Shown in pieces: positions 42,152 through 53,160 of a stretch of 59,711 nucleotides of DNA. A program made the translations under genes and the position numbers. The notes under the pieces were generated by a model. That model was not told the DNA's origin. It was given only the letters and a program-made list of their open reading frames with translations, and did no database searches. The stretch's first letter is position 1. Every line of letters begins with the position of its first letter. This DNA comes from Winogradskyella pelagia (lineage in GTDB: Bacteria; Bacteroidota; Bacteroidia; Flavobacteriales; Flavobacteriaceae), in contig NZ_JAGEVF010000015.1 of assembly GCF_017581965.1 (NCBI RefSeq), forward strand, positions 1 through 59,711, given 5' to 3'.

Positions 42152-42964
42152 ATGAAAGATAAACGAATATTATATGTGTCTTCTGAAGTGGTTCCTTATT
42201 TACCAGAAACAGAAATTTCTTCAATGTCATTTGAAGCTCCTAGAATGGTAAACAAACAAGGTGGACAGATACGAATATTTATGCCGCGGTTTGGAAATAT
42301 TAACGAAAGAAGACATCAGCTACACGAGGTCATTCGCCTATCTGGAATAAATTTGGTTATCAATGATTTAGATATGCCTTTGATTATTAAAGTAGCCTCT
42401 ATTCCTAAAGAGAGAATTCAGGTGTATTTTATTGATAACGAAGAGTACTTTAAGCGCAAAGCCACTTTAACGGATGAGGACGGTAAATTATTTGCAGACA
42501 ATGACGAACGTGCTATATTCTTTGCTAAAGGAGTTATCGAAACGGTGAAAAAACTAAATTGGGCTCCAGACATTATCCATGTTAATGGTTGGCTTGCCTC
42601 ATTATTACCACTTTATCTGAAGGAATATTACAAAACTGAGCCTCTTTTCACAGAAAGCAAAATAGTGACTTCTGTGTACAATCAAAGCTTCGACGGCACG
42701 TTAGATAATAAAATGATCAACAAAGTTTTATTTGACGGATTGGATAAAGAAGTCATTAAATCTCTAGAAAAACCTAACTACAATAACTTAATGAAAATAG
42801 CCATTGATAATTCAGATGCTGTTATAAAAGGTTCAGAAGAGTTAACAAAAGAGTTGAATGACTATATCGACGAATCCTCTAAGCCCGTTCTCGAATATCA
42901 CTCTATTGAGGATTTTGCCGATCCATATACTGAGTTTTATACCACTCAGGTATTAAGCAACTAA
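42152..42964 (+). CDS. Half-length glycogen/starch synthase-like (GT5 N-terminal domain) protein
   Basis: 270 residues covering only the N-terminal Rossmann domain of glycogen synthase (GT5): ILYVSSEVVPYLPETE, DIIHVNGWLASLLPLYLK, IVTSVYNQSFDG. The C-terminal GT-B half is missing and the KTGGLGDV ADP-glucose motif near the start is replaced (PETEISSMSFEAP), so synthase activity is unlikely. It begins a unit with a DUF4270 lipoprotein and glmS, an order I recall in other Bacteroidetes, which points to a preserved, different role. Often annotated simply as glycogen synthase. Confidence 0.8.
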   Translation: MKDKRILYVSSEVVPYLPETEISSMSFEAPRMVNKQGGQIRIFMPRFGNINERRHQLHEVIRLSGINLVINDLDMPLIIKVASIPKERIQVYFIDNEEYFKRKATLTDEDGKLFADNDERAIFFAKGVIETVKKLNWAPDIIHVNGWLASLLPLYLKEYYKTEPLFTESKIVTSVYNQSFDGTLDNKMINKVLFDGLDKEVIKSLEKPNYNNLMKIAIDNSDAVIKGSEELTKELNDYIDESSKPVLEYHSIEDFADPYTEFYTTQVLSN

Positions 42965-42973
42965 TATATATTC

Positions 42974-44662
42974 ATGAAAAAACATAAATTTGCCCTTCAA
43001 CTTCTTTGTTTTACCTTACTTGCTTTTGGTTTTATTGCATGTGATAAGGATTTTATAACCCTAGAGTCTGATGTTATCACCAATGAAAACGCTACAAATT
43101 TTGACTTAGAAAGCCAATTGTACGATGTGGTTTCATATACACAACCATTAGGCCCAGTGCAGACAAACGGCCTTAGCGTGAATAGTCTTGGTTTTTACAA
43201 TGATATTTATGGGACAACAAAAGCTGATTTTTTAAGTCAGTTAACCCTGTCAACAACAGCTCCCGAATTTGGGGATGAAGCTGAAATAGACTCCGTAATA
43301 TTAACATTGCCCTTTTTTGTGAGCAGCATAGAATTTGATGACGATGGAAATCCAGTTTATGGACTAGACTCTGTATTTAACGACAATCCAATTAAATTAA
43401 GAATATTTGAAAGCAACTATTTCCTAAGGGATTTTGACCCTAATGGCGACTTTAATTCAGATCAACCTTATTTTTCAAATAAGTCTGCATCTTTATCTGA
43501 ACAAATTTCCCAGGCAACTCTTGAAGGTGAAGAACTTGAATTTCTTATGGGGACTCAAACTTCACATTTAGGGGATAACATGATAAAAATTTCTAACGAA
43601 GGATTTACCCTAACCGAAGCAGATGATGATGACGATGGCCAATCTGAGCTGGTACAGCGTGTACCTCCAGGTATAAGAATTAAGGTAGACCCTGATTTTT
43701 GGACGGATAAAATATTTGAGGAACAAGGGCAATCAGTCTTAGCGTCTCAAAGCAATTTCAATAATTATTTCAGAGGCTTGTATTTTAAAGCTGAATTAGG
43801 AGAAAATTCTGGAGAAGGAAGTTATGTCATATTAAATCCGGGCAATGCAAATTCAAATATAACCATATACTATAATAGGTTAACTCCTGACGAAACAGAT
43901 GAGGACGATGAAAGAGAGCAGGCTACGTACACACTTCAGTTTGGCCCAATACGCACTAATTTTTATGAGAATAACTTCAACTTACCAATTAACGAAGGTG
44001 ACCCTGAAAATGGTGATACTAGAATCTATTTAAAAGGTGGAGAAGGATCATTGGCAAGAGTAAAGTTATTTAATGGAGAAAATGAGGATAACGAACCAGG
44101 CTTTAATGAGTTTGAAACATTCAAAAATTTCTTTGTTGAAGAGAATGAAGACGGAGAGCTGATTAGCAAACGTCTAATTAACGAAGCTAACCTGGTATTC
44201 TATGTTGATCAAGATATGGTTACTGGTAACGAGCCAGATCGCATATATGTGTATGATATCGAAAATAAGATACCTTTAGCAGATTATAGCTTTGACCTTA
44301 CTAATAATAGTATACCTTCGTTATCCAAAACATCTCATCTTGGTCCATTGCAACGTGTTGATGATGAACCTAATGGGGAAGGCATAAAATATAAATTGAG
44401 ATTAACAAGTCATATTAATAACCTATTGTTAAGGGATTCAACCAATGTAGAATTGGGATTAGCTGTATCATTAAATGTAAATTCAGAAAATCCTTCTACA
44501 AATGATTCGCAACAAAACGTTTTGGTTAATGATGGTTCTCAACTTACAGCTCCTATTAGTTCTGTGATGTCCCCAAAAGGAACTATACTACACGGTAATG
44601 CTACAGAAGATGAAAGTAAACGAGTTTATCTCGAAATCTTTTATGCAGAACCAAATAATTAA
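42974..44662 (+). CDS. DUF4270 domain outer-membrane lipoprotein
   Basis: 562 residues with a lipobox (FGFIAC, Cys23) and the DUF4270 domain over most of its length (DLESQLYDVVSYTQPLGP, GDEAEIDSVILTLPFF). DUF4270 proteins are Bacteroidetes lipoproteins of unknown function, probably on the outer membrane. It starts 9 bases after the glycogen-synthase-like gene and ends 12 bases before glmS, so all three should be on one transcript; why an amino-sugar enzyme is coupled to it is unknown. Confidence 0.9.
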   Translation: MKKHKFALQLLCFTLLAFGFIACDKDFITLESDVITNENATNFDLESQLYDVVSYTQPLGPVQTNGLSVNSLGFYNDIYGTTKADFLSQLTLSTTAPEFGDEAEIDSVILTLPFFVSSIEFDDDGNPVYGLDSVFNDNPIKLRIFESNYFLRDFDPNGDFNSDQPYFSNKSASLSEQISQATLEGEELEFLMGTQTSHLGDNMIKISNEGFTLTEADDDDDGQSELVQRVPPGIRIKVDPDFWTDKIFEEQGQSVLASQSNFNNYFRGLYFKAELGENSGEGSYVILNPGNANSNITIYYNRLTPDETDEDDEREQATYTLQFGPIRTNFYENNFNLPINEGDPENGDTRIYLKGGEGSLARVKLFNGENEDNEPGFNEFETFKNFFVEENEDGELISKRLINEANLVFYVDQDMVTGNEPDRIYVYDIENKIPLADYSFDLTNNSIPSLSKTSHLGPLQRVDDEPNGEGIKYKLRLTSHINNLLLRDSTNVELGLAVSLNVNSENPSTNDSQQNVLVNDGSQLTAPISSVMSPKGTILHGNATEDESKRVYLEIFYAEPNN

Positions 44663-44674
44663 AACTTTTAACCT

Positions 44675-46522
44675 ATGTGTGGAATTGTCGGATATATTGG
44701 CCATCGTGAGGCCTATCCAATTGTTATAAAAGGGCTTCAAAGGCTTGAGTATAGAGGCTATGATAGTGCTGGTATTGCCTTGTACGATGGCAAGAATATA
44801 AAACTTTCAAAGACTAAAGGCAAGGTCTCGGATCTTAAGGAAAAGTTAGAGAGCGATATCACTACTAATGGAAGTCTAGGCATTGGTCATACACGTTGGG
44901 CTACACATGGCGTCCCTAACGACGTCAATTCTCACCCACATTACTCTAATTCTGGTGACCTCGTCATAATTCATAATGGAATTATTGAAAATTACGACTC
45001 GCTTAAAAAAGAGCTTATAAAACGTGGTTACACCTTTACATCAGATACAGACACTGAAGTGTTAGTAAATTTAATTGAGGATGTAAAGAAAAATGAAAAT
45101 ATTAAACTTGGAAAAGCAGTACAGATTGCGCTTAATCAGGTTGTGGGAGCATATGCAATAGCTGTTTTTGATAAGAATAAGCCTAATGAAATTGTTGTTG
45201 CTCGTTTAGGTAGCCCACTGGCCATTGGAATCGGTGAAGATGAGTTCTTCATAGCTAGTGATGCGTCTCCTTTTATAGAGTATACTAAGAACGCCATCTA
45301 TCTCGAAGATGAAGAAATGGCCATTATTAGAAGAGGCAAAGGCGTAAAGGTTAGAAAAATTAAGGACGATAGGTTGGTTGATCCTTACATTCAAGAATTA
45401 CAGCTCAACTTAGAACAAATAGAAAAAGGTGGCTACGACCACTTTATGCTTAAAGAGATTTATGAGCAACCCAGTGCAATATTAGATACCTTTAGAGGCC
45501 GTCTCTTAAGCAATGAAGCCATTATAAAAATGGTTGGTGTTGAAGACAACATGAAAAAGTTCTTGGCAGCTGATCGTATTATTGTAGTTGCATGTGGCAC
45601 CTCCTGGCATGCAGGACTTGTTTCCGAATATATCTTCGAAGACTTAGCTAGAATACCTGTTGAAGTGGAATATGCTTCAGAATTTAGGTATCGCAATCCT
45701 GTAATAACCGAAAAAGATGTTGTGATTGCTATTTCTCAATCGGGTGAAACGGCTGATACTCTTGCTGCTATAAAACTAGCCAAATCAAAAGGTGCATTTG
45801 TCTTTGGGGTTTGTAATGTGGTAGGATCATCAATTGCAAGAGAATCTGACGCAGGTGCATACACACACGCAGGTCCAGAAATTGGTGTGGCCTCAACAAA
45901 AGCGTTCACCACCCAAATAACAGTTTTAACATTAATGGCTTTACGATTGGCTAGAGCTAAAGGCACCATTTCAAGTTCAGAATTCAGACATCATCTAATT
46001 GAACTAGAGATGATTCCTGCAAAAGTAGAAGAAGCCTTGAAATCTGACGGATACGTTCAAACCATTGCCGACATATATAAAGATGCTACTAACTTCCTTT
46101 ATCTCGGCAGAGGTTATAATTTCCCAGTAGCTCTAGAAGGTGCTTTAAAACTTAAAGAAATTTCATATATCCATGCAGAGGGTTATCCCGCTGCAGAGAT
46201 GAAGCACGGACCTATCGCTCTTATTGATGAACAAATGCCAGTTGTAGTTATAGCTACCAAAAAAGGGCATTACGAAAAAGTAGTGAGCAATATCCAAGAA
46301 ATTAAATCTAGAAAAGGAAAAATTATTGGTATTGTTACTAAAGGAGATAAAAGTGTGAAAGAATTGGCAGACCATGTAATTGAGGTGCCAGAAACCCTAG
46401 AGTGCTTAACACCATTATTAACAACAATTCCACTTCAACTTTTATCCTACCATATTGCTGTTATGCTAGATAAAAACGTAGATCAACCACGCAACCTAGC
46501 TAAATCGGTTACTGTGGAATAG
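44675..46522 (+). CDS. glmS: Glutamine--fructose-6-phosphate aminotransferase (isomerizing)
   Basis: 615 residues, full length. It makes glucosamine 6-phosphate for peptidoglycan and LPS. N-terminal glutaminase with Cys2 nucleophile (MCGIVGYIG), TRWATHG, HNGIIENY; two SIS domains with CGTSWHAG, SQSGETADTL and the C-terminal LAKSVTVE. No glmS ribozyme is apparent upstream, the gap being only 12 bases. A terminator follows at 46546. Confidence 0.98.
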   Translation: MCGIVGYIGHREAYPIVIKGLQRLEYRGYDSAGIALYDGKNIKLSKTKGKVSDLKEKLESDITTNGSLGIGHTRWATHGVPNDVNSHPHYSNSGDLVIIHNGIIENYDSLKKELIKRGYTFTSDTDTEVLVNLIEDVKKNENIKLGKAVQIALNQVVGAYAIAVFDKNKPNEIVVARLGSPLAIGIGEDEFFIASDASPFIEYTKNAIYLEDEEMAIIRRGKGVKVRKIKDDRLVDPYIQELQLNLEQIEKGGYDHFMLKEIYEQPSAILDTFRGRLLSNEAIIKMVGVEDNMKKFLAADRIIVVACGTSWHAGLVSEYIFEDLARIPVEVEYASEFRYRNPVITEKDVVIAISQSGETADTLAAIKLAKSKGAFVFGVCNVVGSSIARESDAGAYTHAGPEIGVASTKAFTTQITVLTLMALRLARAKGTISSSEFRHHLIELEMIPAKVEEALKSDGYVQTIADIYKDATNFLYLGRGYNFPVALEGALKLKEISYIHAEGYPAAEMKHGPIALIDEQMPVVVIATKKGHYEKVVSNIQEIKSRKGKIIGIVTKGDKSVKELADHVIEVPETLECLTPLLTTIPLQLLSYHIAVMLDKNVDQPRNLAKSVTVE

Positions 46523-46545
46523 AACAATATATTTAACTCTCAATA

Positions 46546-46585
46546 AAAGCCCTAGGATTTTGAATTTCTCAATTTTAGGGCTTTA
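46546..46585 (+). terminator. Terminator after glmS
   Basis: Stem AAAGCCCTA (46546-46554) / TAGGGCTTT (46576-46584) with a 21-base loop that can itself pair TTGA/TCAA, followed by a short T-rich tract. It lies 24 bases past the glmS stop. Confidence 0.7.
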
Positions 46586-46692
46586 TTATTACCAAAACGT
46601 TGCATTGACCTATATTTTTTTGGGAATTTCCTATTCATTTCATAGAGATTTATTTAAATTGCTTGCTAAACTAAAAATTAACTTAATCTCTA

Positions 46693-49500
46693 ATGAAGAC
46701 AATCTTAAATCTTATTGCTCTACTTTTATGTGTGGTCACGTATGGACAAACCACTGTAAAAGGTAAAATTACAGACGAATCCGGATTACCCTTACCTGGT
46801 GCTAACATTATTGTTGTTGGCACAACGTCCGGTACAGTTTCTGATTTCGATGGTAATTACACCATTACAACAGAACAAGAACCTCCTTTTTCAATCCGAG
46901 TGAGTTACACAGGGTTTCAGGTTCAAACCCTCGAAGTCACAAGTAACAACCAAACTATTAATGTTACTTTGGCAGAAGGAAACGAATTAGATGAAGTCGT
47001 TATTTCGGCATCTAGAACACCTGAACGGATTTTTGAATCTCCTGTTACGGTTGAACGTTTCGGTTTAAAAGAAATTAAAAATACGGCTTCTGTAGACTTT
47101 TATGATGGCTTAGAAAACCTTAAAGGTGTAGACATAAACACCAATAGTTTAACATTTAAATCCATCAATACAAGAGGATTTGCAAGTTTTGCTAACACGA
47201 GGTTTATGCAATTGGTTGATGGTATGGACAACTCTGCTCCAGCCCTTAACTTTCCATTGGGTAATTTACTAGGGATGACGGAAACAGATGTACAAAGCGT
47301 GGAGTTACTTCCTGGCGCTGCTTCAGCCCTGTATGGCGCAAATGCCTTCAACGGTATTCTATTTATGAGGAGTAAAAGTCCTTTCGACCATCAAGGAATT
47401 AGTGGTTATATAAAAAGAGGAATCACATCCCAAGAAGCTGCCGGTGATAATGATTATACAGATTTAGGCTTACGAATGGCTTACAAATTCAACGAAAAAT
47501 TTGCTGTAAAAGTTAATTTCGGTTATCTAAAAGGAACGGACTGGGCAGCCAATAATGAAGAAGACCGCTTTAATCGAGGCCTAACTCGAGCTGATTTAAA
47601 CTATGATGGTATAAATATTTACGGAGACGAAGTAAGCACTAACATCAAAGATGTTGCCGAAATTTTAGTTGACCGTGGTCTTATTCCTTCAGGAGCTGAT
47701 GCCCTTATCCCTTCTGTAGACGTAAGTAGAACAGGTTATCAAGAAAGTGCTCTAACCAACTACAACGCTGAAAGTATTAAGGCAGACTGGGGACTTTATT
47801 TTAGACCTTGGGAAAATGATTTTGAAATTCAATATGTTGGAAAAATTGGTTCGGGTAACACCATTTATCAGGGTGCTAATCGCTATAACATTAGAAATTT
47901 CTTCTTGCAGCAGCACAAGCTTGAAATAAGAAATGACGATTTCTTTGTAAGAGGTTATATCACTGAAGACAAAGCAGGAGATTCTTATGATATGGTATTT
48001 ACAGGAATAAATATCAACAGAGCTTGGAAAGATGACCAAACTTGGTTCGGAGAATATGTCGGTGAATATCTTCAACAAACGCTTGGAGGTGCTACGAGTG
48101 ACGCTGCACATCTTGCTGCGCGGCAAACAGCTGATACAGGAAGGCTAATACCTGGTACTCCTGAATTTCAAAGAACTTTTGATAGAATTACAAACGATCC
48201 CGATTTAACAACAGGGTCTAGATTCCAAGACAACTCTCAAATTTATCATGCAGATGCCAATTACAATTTTGGTGATTTAGTAGATTTTGCTGAAATCCAA
48301 GTTGGAGGTTCTTTTAGAACTTACCGTTTAAATTCATTTGGTACAATCTACACAGATAATGACGGGCCTATTACTTACTCTGAAGTAGGTTTCTACACTC
48401 AGTTGCAGCGATCTTTAGAGTTATCTGAAAGCGTAGAATTAAAATTAACAGGATCTGTTCGTTATGACAAATCCGAACTATTTGATGGTTTCTTCTCGCC
48501 GCGTTTGGCCGCAGGATTTACCATAAATGATAATCATAATATAAGGGCCTCTTTTCAAACAGGATTTAGAAACCCTACGACACAAGATTTATATATTGGT
48601 CTAGATGTAGGACGTGCAATTCTAATTGGTGGTGCATCGGATAACCCGGGAAGAGATATACGTCCTTATGAATTGAGTCCTTCTGGTGCTGCTATCGTCG
48701 GTCAAGGCAACATCATTTTTGATGGAAATGGAGCCTACAATAATTCTTTCTTTGCCAGCTCGGTAACAAATGGATTTGCCCAATCTGGCAATCCCGCAGA
48801 TTTAGAAATTGCTAATTCTAACTTTGTTCAACCAGAGCAAGTAAGCTCTTTTGAATTAGGTTACAGAGGTAAATTAAAAGATGTTATTATAGATGCTTCT
48901 GCTTATTACAATTCTTATCAAGATTTCTTAGCAAATGAAACTGTTATCGCACCTTTTTATGGTGATGTTCAATTAACACAGACTGTACCAGGTTCAAGTA
49001 CGCCTTTGGCCGTGGCTGCAATTGCAAATGGAGATTTTCAAGCCTATCAAACCTATACCAACTCTGATGCTGAAGTAAATTCTTATGGTGCTGCTGTACA
49101 GGTTTCTACAAAGATTTTAAACGGCTTTGATTTAAGTGCTAATTACACATGGGCACGCTTAGATTTTGATGTAGCTGCTAACCCTGACTTTAGAACCAAT
49201 TTTAATACTCCAGAACATAAGGTTAAAATCTCTTTTGGTAAAACAGAGCTTTTTAAGAATTTTGGATTTAATACCGCATGGAGGTGGAGTGACAACTTCT
49301 TCTGGGAAGCCTCATTTGGTGATGGAGAAGTTCCGGCCTACAGTGTCTTAGATGCTCAAATCAACTACAGGATTCCAAGTTTAAAAACTACTTTAAAGGT
49401 TGGTGCAACAAACTTATTACAAGATGAGTACTTTACGGCTTTCGGTACAGGCTTTATTGGATCTATGTATTATGCATCGCTTACAATTAATAACCTATAA
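46693..49500 (+). CDS. TonB-dependent receptor with carboxypeptidase-regulatory N-terminal domain
   Basis: 935 residues. Signal peptide ending TYGQ (residue 19), CarboxypepD_reg-like domain (about 22-100, VKGKITDESGLPLPGANIIV), plug domain (about 110-235, GLENLKGVDINT, MQLVDGMDNSAP, SVELLPGAASALYGANAFNG) and a 22-stranded-type barrel to the C-terminal aromatic/hydrophobic end YYASLTINNL. Substrate unknown. It is followed 19 bases later by an SGNH-type lipoprotein gene, suggesting a lipid or ester-linked nutrient. Confidence 0.95.
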   Translation: MKTILNLIALLLCVVTYGQTTVKGKITDESGLPLPGANIIVVGTTSGTVSDFDGNYTITTEQEPPFSIRVSYTGFQVQTLEVTSNNQTINVTLAEGNELDEVVISASRTPERIFESPVTVERFGLKEIKNTASVDFYDGLENLKGVDINTNSLTFKSINTRGFASFANTRFMQLVDGMDNSAPALNFPLGNLLGMTETDVQSVELLPGAASALYGANAFNGILFMRSKSPFDHQGISGYIKRGITSQEAAGDNDYTDLGLRMAYKFNEKFAVKVNFGYLKGTDWAANNEEDRFNRGLTRADLNYDGINIYGDEVSTNIKDVAEILVDRGLIPSGADALIPSVDVSRTGYQESALTNYNAESIKADWGLYFRPWENDFEIQYVGKIGSGNTIYQGANRYNIRNFFLQQHKLEIRNDDFFVRGYITEDKAGDSYDMVFTGININRAWKDDQTWFGEYVGEYLQQTLGGATSDAAHLAARQTADTGRLIPGTPEFQRTFDRITNDPDLTTGSRFQDNSQIYHADANYNFGDLVDFAEIQVGGSFRTYRLNSFGTIYTDNDGPITYSEVGFYTQLQRSLELSESVELKLTGSVRYDKSELFDGFFSPRLAAGFTINDNHNIRASFQTGFRNPTTQDLYIGLDVGRAILIGGASDNPGRDIRPYELSPSGAAIVGQGNIIFDGNGAYNNSFFASSVTNGFAQSGNPADLEIANSNFVQPEQVSSFELGYRGKLKDVIIDASAYYNSYQDFLANETVIAPFYGDVQLTQTVPGSSTPLAVAAIANGDFQAYQTYTNSDAEVNSYGAAVQVSTKILNGFDLSANYTWARLDFDVAANPDFRTNFNTPEHKVKISFGKTELFKNFGFNTAWRWSDNFFWEASFGDGEVPAYSVLDAQINYRIPSLKTTLKVGATNLLQDEYFTAFGTGFIGSMYYASLTINNL

Positions 49501-49519
49501 TTCCTCAAGATAAATTAAG

Positions 49520-51046
49520 ATGAAAACATTAAGATATATAGTATTATTGGTTCTTGCTTTAGGACTAGCGTCCTGTGAGAATGATACATTAGACGATTTA
49601 AGAAACCGGGTAGACCAGGGAACTGAAGTTTTACCAGATTTAACCGTTGGAGAATTAGATGTATCCAACTATGTGGCGGTTGGCGCCTCATTTACGGCAG
49701 GTTTTGCCGATGGAGGTTTGTTTAGAGCAACTCAAGAACTTTCATTTCCCAGTACACTTGCAATGCAATTTGCCAATGGTGGTGGTGGTGACTTTTTACA
49801 ACCACTAATGGATGATAATACCGGTGGCATACTTGTCAATGGCTCTCCAGCTTCAGGATACCGTTTGATTTTTAATGGCTCAGGACCAGAGCCTTTAAAT
49901 TCATTCCTAGAAGATTTAGGAGCTCCCGTTCCTCCAATAACTACTGAGGCCACAAATAACGTCGGAAGCAATTTTAATAATTTTGGAATCCCTGGAGCAA
50001 AAAGTTTTCATATAGTTACTCCTGGTTATGCTGCCTTTAATCCCTTTTATACAAGAATTGCTTCCAGTCCAGGTGCAACAGTTCTCGGCGATGCAATTGC
50101 ACAAAATCCATCATTCTTCACCTTATCAGAAATGGGAGGTAATGATGTACTAGGATATGCTACTTCAGGAGGAACAGGTATTGATCAAACTGGAAATATT
50201 GATCCTTCAACCTATGGCCCAGACGATATCACAGACCCTAATGTATTAGGCGGAGCTATTACTCAAATGGTAGGTGCCTTAACCGCTAATGGTGCTAAAG
50301 GAGTATTAACCAATGTGCCTTTTATAACAGATTTACCACATTTTACAACTGTACCATTTAACCCAATTCCATTAGACGCAGCAACAGCTGCCGTTGTTAA
50401 TGGTGCTTATGCACCGTACAATGGTGGATTGCAACTTGCGCTTTCTAACAGCTTAATAAGTGCTGAGGAAGCCGCTGCTAGAACTATTGTTTTTGAAGAA
50501 TCTGAGACTAATGCGGTAGTTATTGAGGACGAGACCTTAACAGATTTATCTGGTCTAGGGCTACCAAATTATAGACAAGCGACTGCCGATGATTTGTTTG
50601 TATTACCTGCCTCATCATTCATAGGAACTGAGGCAGTTCCAGGAAATCCCTTAACCGTAAATGGAGTTGCGATTCCGTTAGCAGATCAGTGGGTGTTAAT
50701 TCCTAGTGAGCAATCGGCAATATTAAATGCTACTAATGCTTATAACGATAGAATTGAAGCAATAGCTAATAGTAATGAAGATGTTGTATTAGTAGATTTA
50801 AATGGTATTCTTACAGAAGCTTCTACTACTGGTATTGAGTTTGATGATTACCTTATGACTACGAGTCTAGTAACAGGAGGGCTAGTAAGCTTAGATGGCA
50901 TCCACCTAACACCGAGAGGGTATGCGTTAATGGCTAACAAGTTTTTGGAAGCTCTAGATGAAGCTTTTGGTTCTAATTTTGTTGCTTCAGGAAATGTTGC
51001 AAGTGCAGGAGAATTCCCAACTAATTTCTCACCACTTTTGCCTTAG
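49520..51046 (+). CDS. SGNH/GDSL-like outer-membrane lipoprotein
   Basis: 508 residues with lipobox LGLASC (Cys19). SGNH-hydrolase blocks are visible: Ser in VAVGASFTAGF (block I), Asn in EMGGNDVLGYA (block III) and DGIHLTPRGYALMA (block V with Asp and His). A long insertion separates the blocks. A secreted esterase/lipase is likely; the catalytic Ser context GAS rather than GDS is a variation. It is paired with the preceding TonB receptor and followed by a strong terminator. Confidence 0.88.
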   Translation: MKTLRYIVLLVLALGLASCENDTLDDLRNRVDQGTEVLPDLTVGELDVSNYVAVGASFTAGFADGGLFRATQELSFPSTLAMQFANGGGGDFLQPLMDDNTGGILVNGSPASGYRLIFNGSGPEPLNSFLEDLGAPVPPITTEATNNVGSNFNNFGIPGAKSFHIVTPGYAAFNPFYTRIASSPGATVLGDAIAQNPSFFTLSEMGGNDVLGYATSGGTGIDQTGNIDPSTYGPDDITDPNVLGGAITQMVGALTANGAKGVLTNVPFITDLPHFTTVPFNPIPLDAATAAVVNGAYAPYNGGLQLALSNSLISAEEAAARTIVFEESETNAVVIEDETLTDLSGLGLPNYRQATADDLFVLPASSFIGTEAVPGNPLTVNGVAIPLADQWVLIPSEQSAILNATNAYNDRIEAIANSNEDVVLVDLNGILTEASTTGIEFDDYLMTTSLVTGGLVSLDGIHLTPRGYALMANKFLEALDEAFGSNFVASGNVASAGEFPTNFSPLLP

Positions 51047-51065
51047 TATAGGTAACATAAATATT

Positions 51066-51098
51066 AAAAACCACGCTTCGATTGAGCGTGGTTTTTTT
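51066..51098 (+). terminator. Terminator after the SGNH lipoprotein gene
   Basis: AAAAACCACGCT, 7-base loop TCGATTG, AGCGTGG and a run of seven T. It ends 48 bases before the atpD -7 box and insulates the two units. Confidence 0.9.
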
Positions 51099-51145
51099 AT
51101 TTCAAAAAGCACATAAAAAAGACTTCTTTATTTTAAATAAAACTA

Positions 51146-51153
51146 TATCTTTG
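51146..51153 (+). promoter_or_regulatory. -7 box of atpD-atpC
   Basis: TATCTTTG matches TAnnTTTG; the transcript would begin near 51160 with a leader of about 78 bases before the atpD ATG. Confidence 0.6.
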
Positions 51154-51234
51154 CAGCGCGAAAAACCAACGTACTCAATTCAATTTTGTAAGTTGATTTT
51201 CTTATTTAAAATATTGCAAAACAAAAACATATAA

Positions 51235-52746
<1,512 letters not shown>

Positions 52747-52756
52747 ATCTAGTATA

Positions 52757-52820
52757 CAGGTTGCAGTCATAGGTTGCAGTTTTGCCACTTAGTACTGAAT
52801 ACTGAATACTGAATACTGAA
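52757..52820 (+). repeat. Short tandem repeats in the atpD-atpC spacer
   Basis: Two copies of AGGTTGCAGT (about 52758 and 52771) and four head-to-tail copies of TACTGAA (52793-52820) fill the 79-base spacer. The region lies in what should be a continuous transcript. The core ACTGAATACTGAATACTG is a motif I associate with scattered intergenic repeats of flavobacterial genomes. Confidence 0.75.
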
Positions 52821-52825
52821 AAATT

Positions 52826-53101
52826 ATGTATTTAGAAATTGTATCACCTGAAGCCACCTTATTTAGTGGGGAAGTTAATTCGGTAACTGTTCCTGGTGTT
52901 ACTGGTGAATTTGAAATGTTGTCTAATCACGCTCCTGTTGTATCTATCCTTAAAGAAGGACATGTAAAAGTTGCTGGCAACATCACATTAGAAGAAGAGG
53001 TTGCAGATAAATTTACAAAATCTGATAAAGGAGTTTGGTTACCTATAAAATCCGGTACTATTGAAATGAAAGACAATAGGGTTATTGTTCTCGCAGACTA
53101 A
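52826..53101 (+). CDS. atpC: F1F0 ATP synthase subunit epsilon (short form)
   Basis: 91 residues (MYLEIVSPEATLFSGEVNSVTVPG, FEMLSNHAPVVSIL), covering only the N-terminal beta-sandwich; the two C-terminal helices that inhibit ATP hydrolysis in ~135-residue forms are missing, as usual in Bacteroidetes. It follows atpD after the repeat-bearing spacer and ends before a terminator. Confidence 0.95.
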   Translation: MYLEIVSPEATLFSGEVNSVTVPGVTGEFEMLSNHAPVVSILKEGHVKVAGNITLEEEVADKFTKSDKGVWLPIKSGTIEMKDNRVIVLAD

Positions 53102-53124
53102 GTACAGCCTAAAATAATATTATG

Positions 53125-53160
53125 AAAGCGTATGTTTATTAAAAAAACATGCGCTTTTTT
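53125..53160 (+). terminator. Terminator after atpC
   Basis: Stem AAAGCGTATGTTT (53125-53137) / AAACATGCGCTTT (53145-53157) with one G-U pair, followed by T residues. It also borders the end of the minus-strand 58-residue gene. Confidence 0.85.

Noticed and set aside
44640..44680. glmS ribozyme or riboswitch
   Set aside because: Only 12 bases separate the DUF4270 stop from glmS, leaving no room, and no such element is known to me in Bacteroidetes.
46560..46766. Open frame of 68 codons overlapping the glmS terminator and the TonB receptor start
   Set aside because: It begins inside a terminator hairpin, runs through the receptor's signal peptide in another frame and has no export or domain features.
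52793..52820. TACTGAA repeats as a CRISPR-like array
   Set aside because: Units are 7 bases with no spacers and no cas genes in the window.
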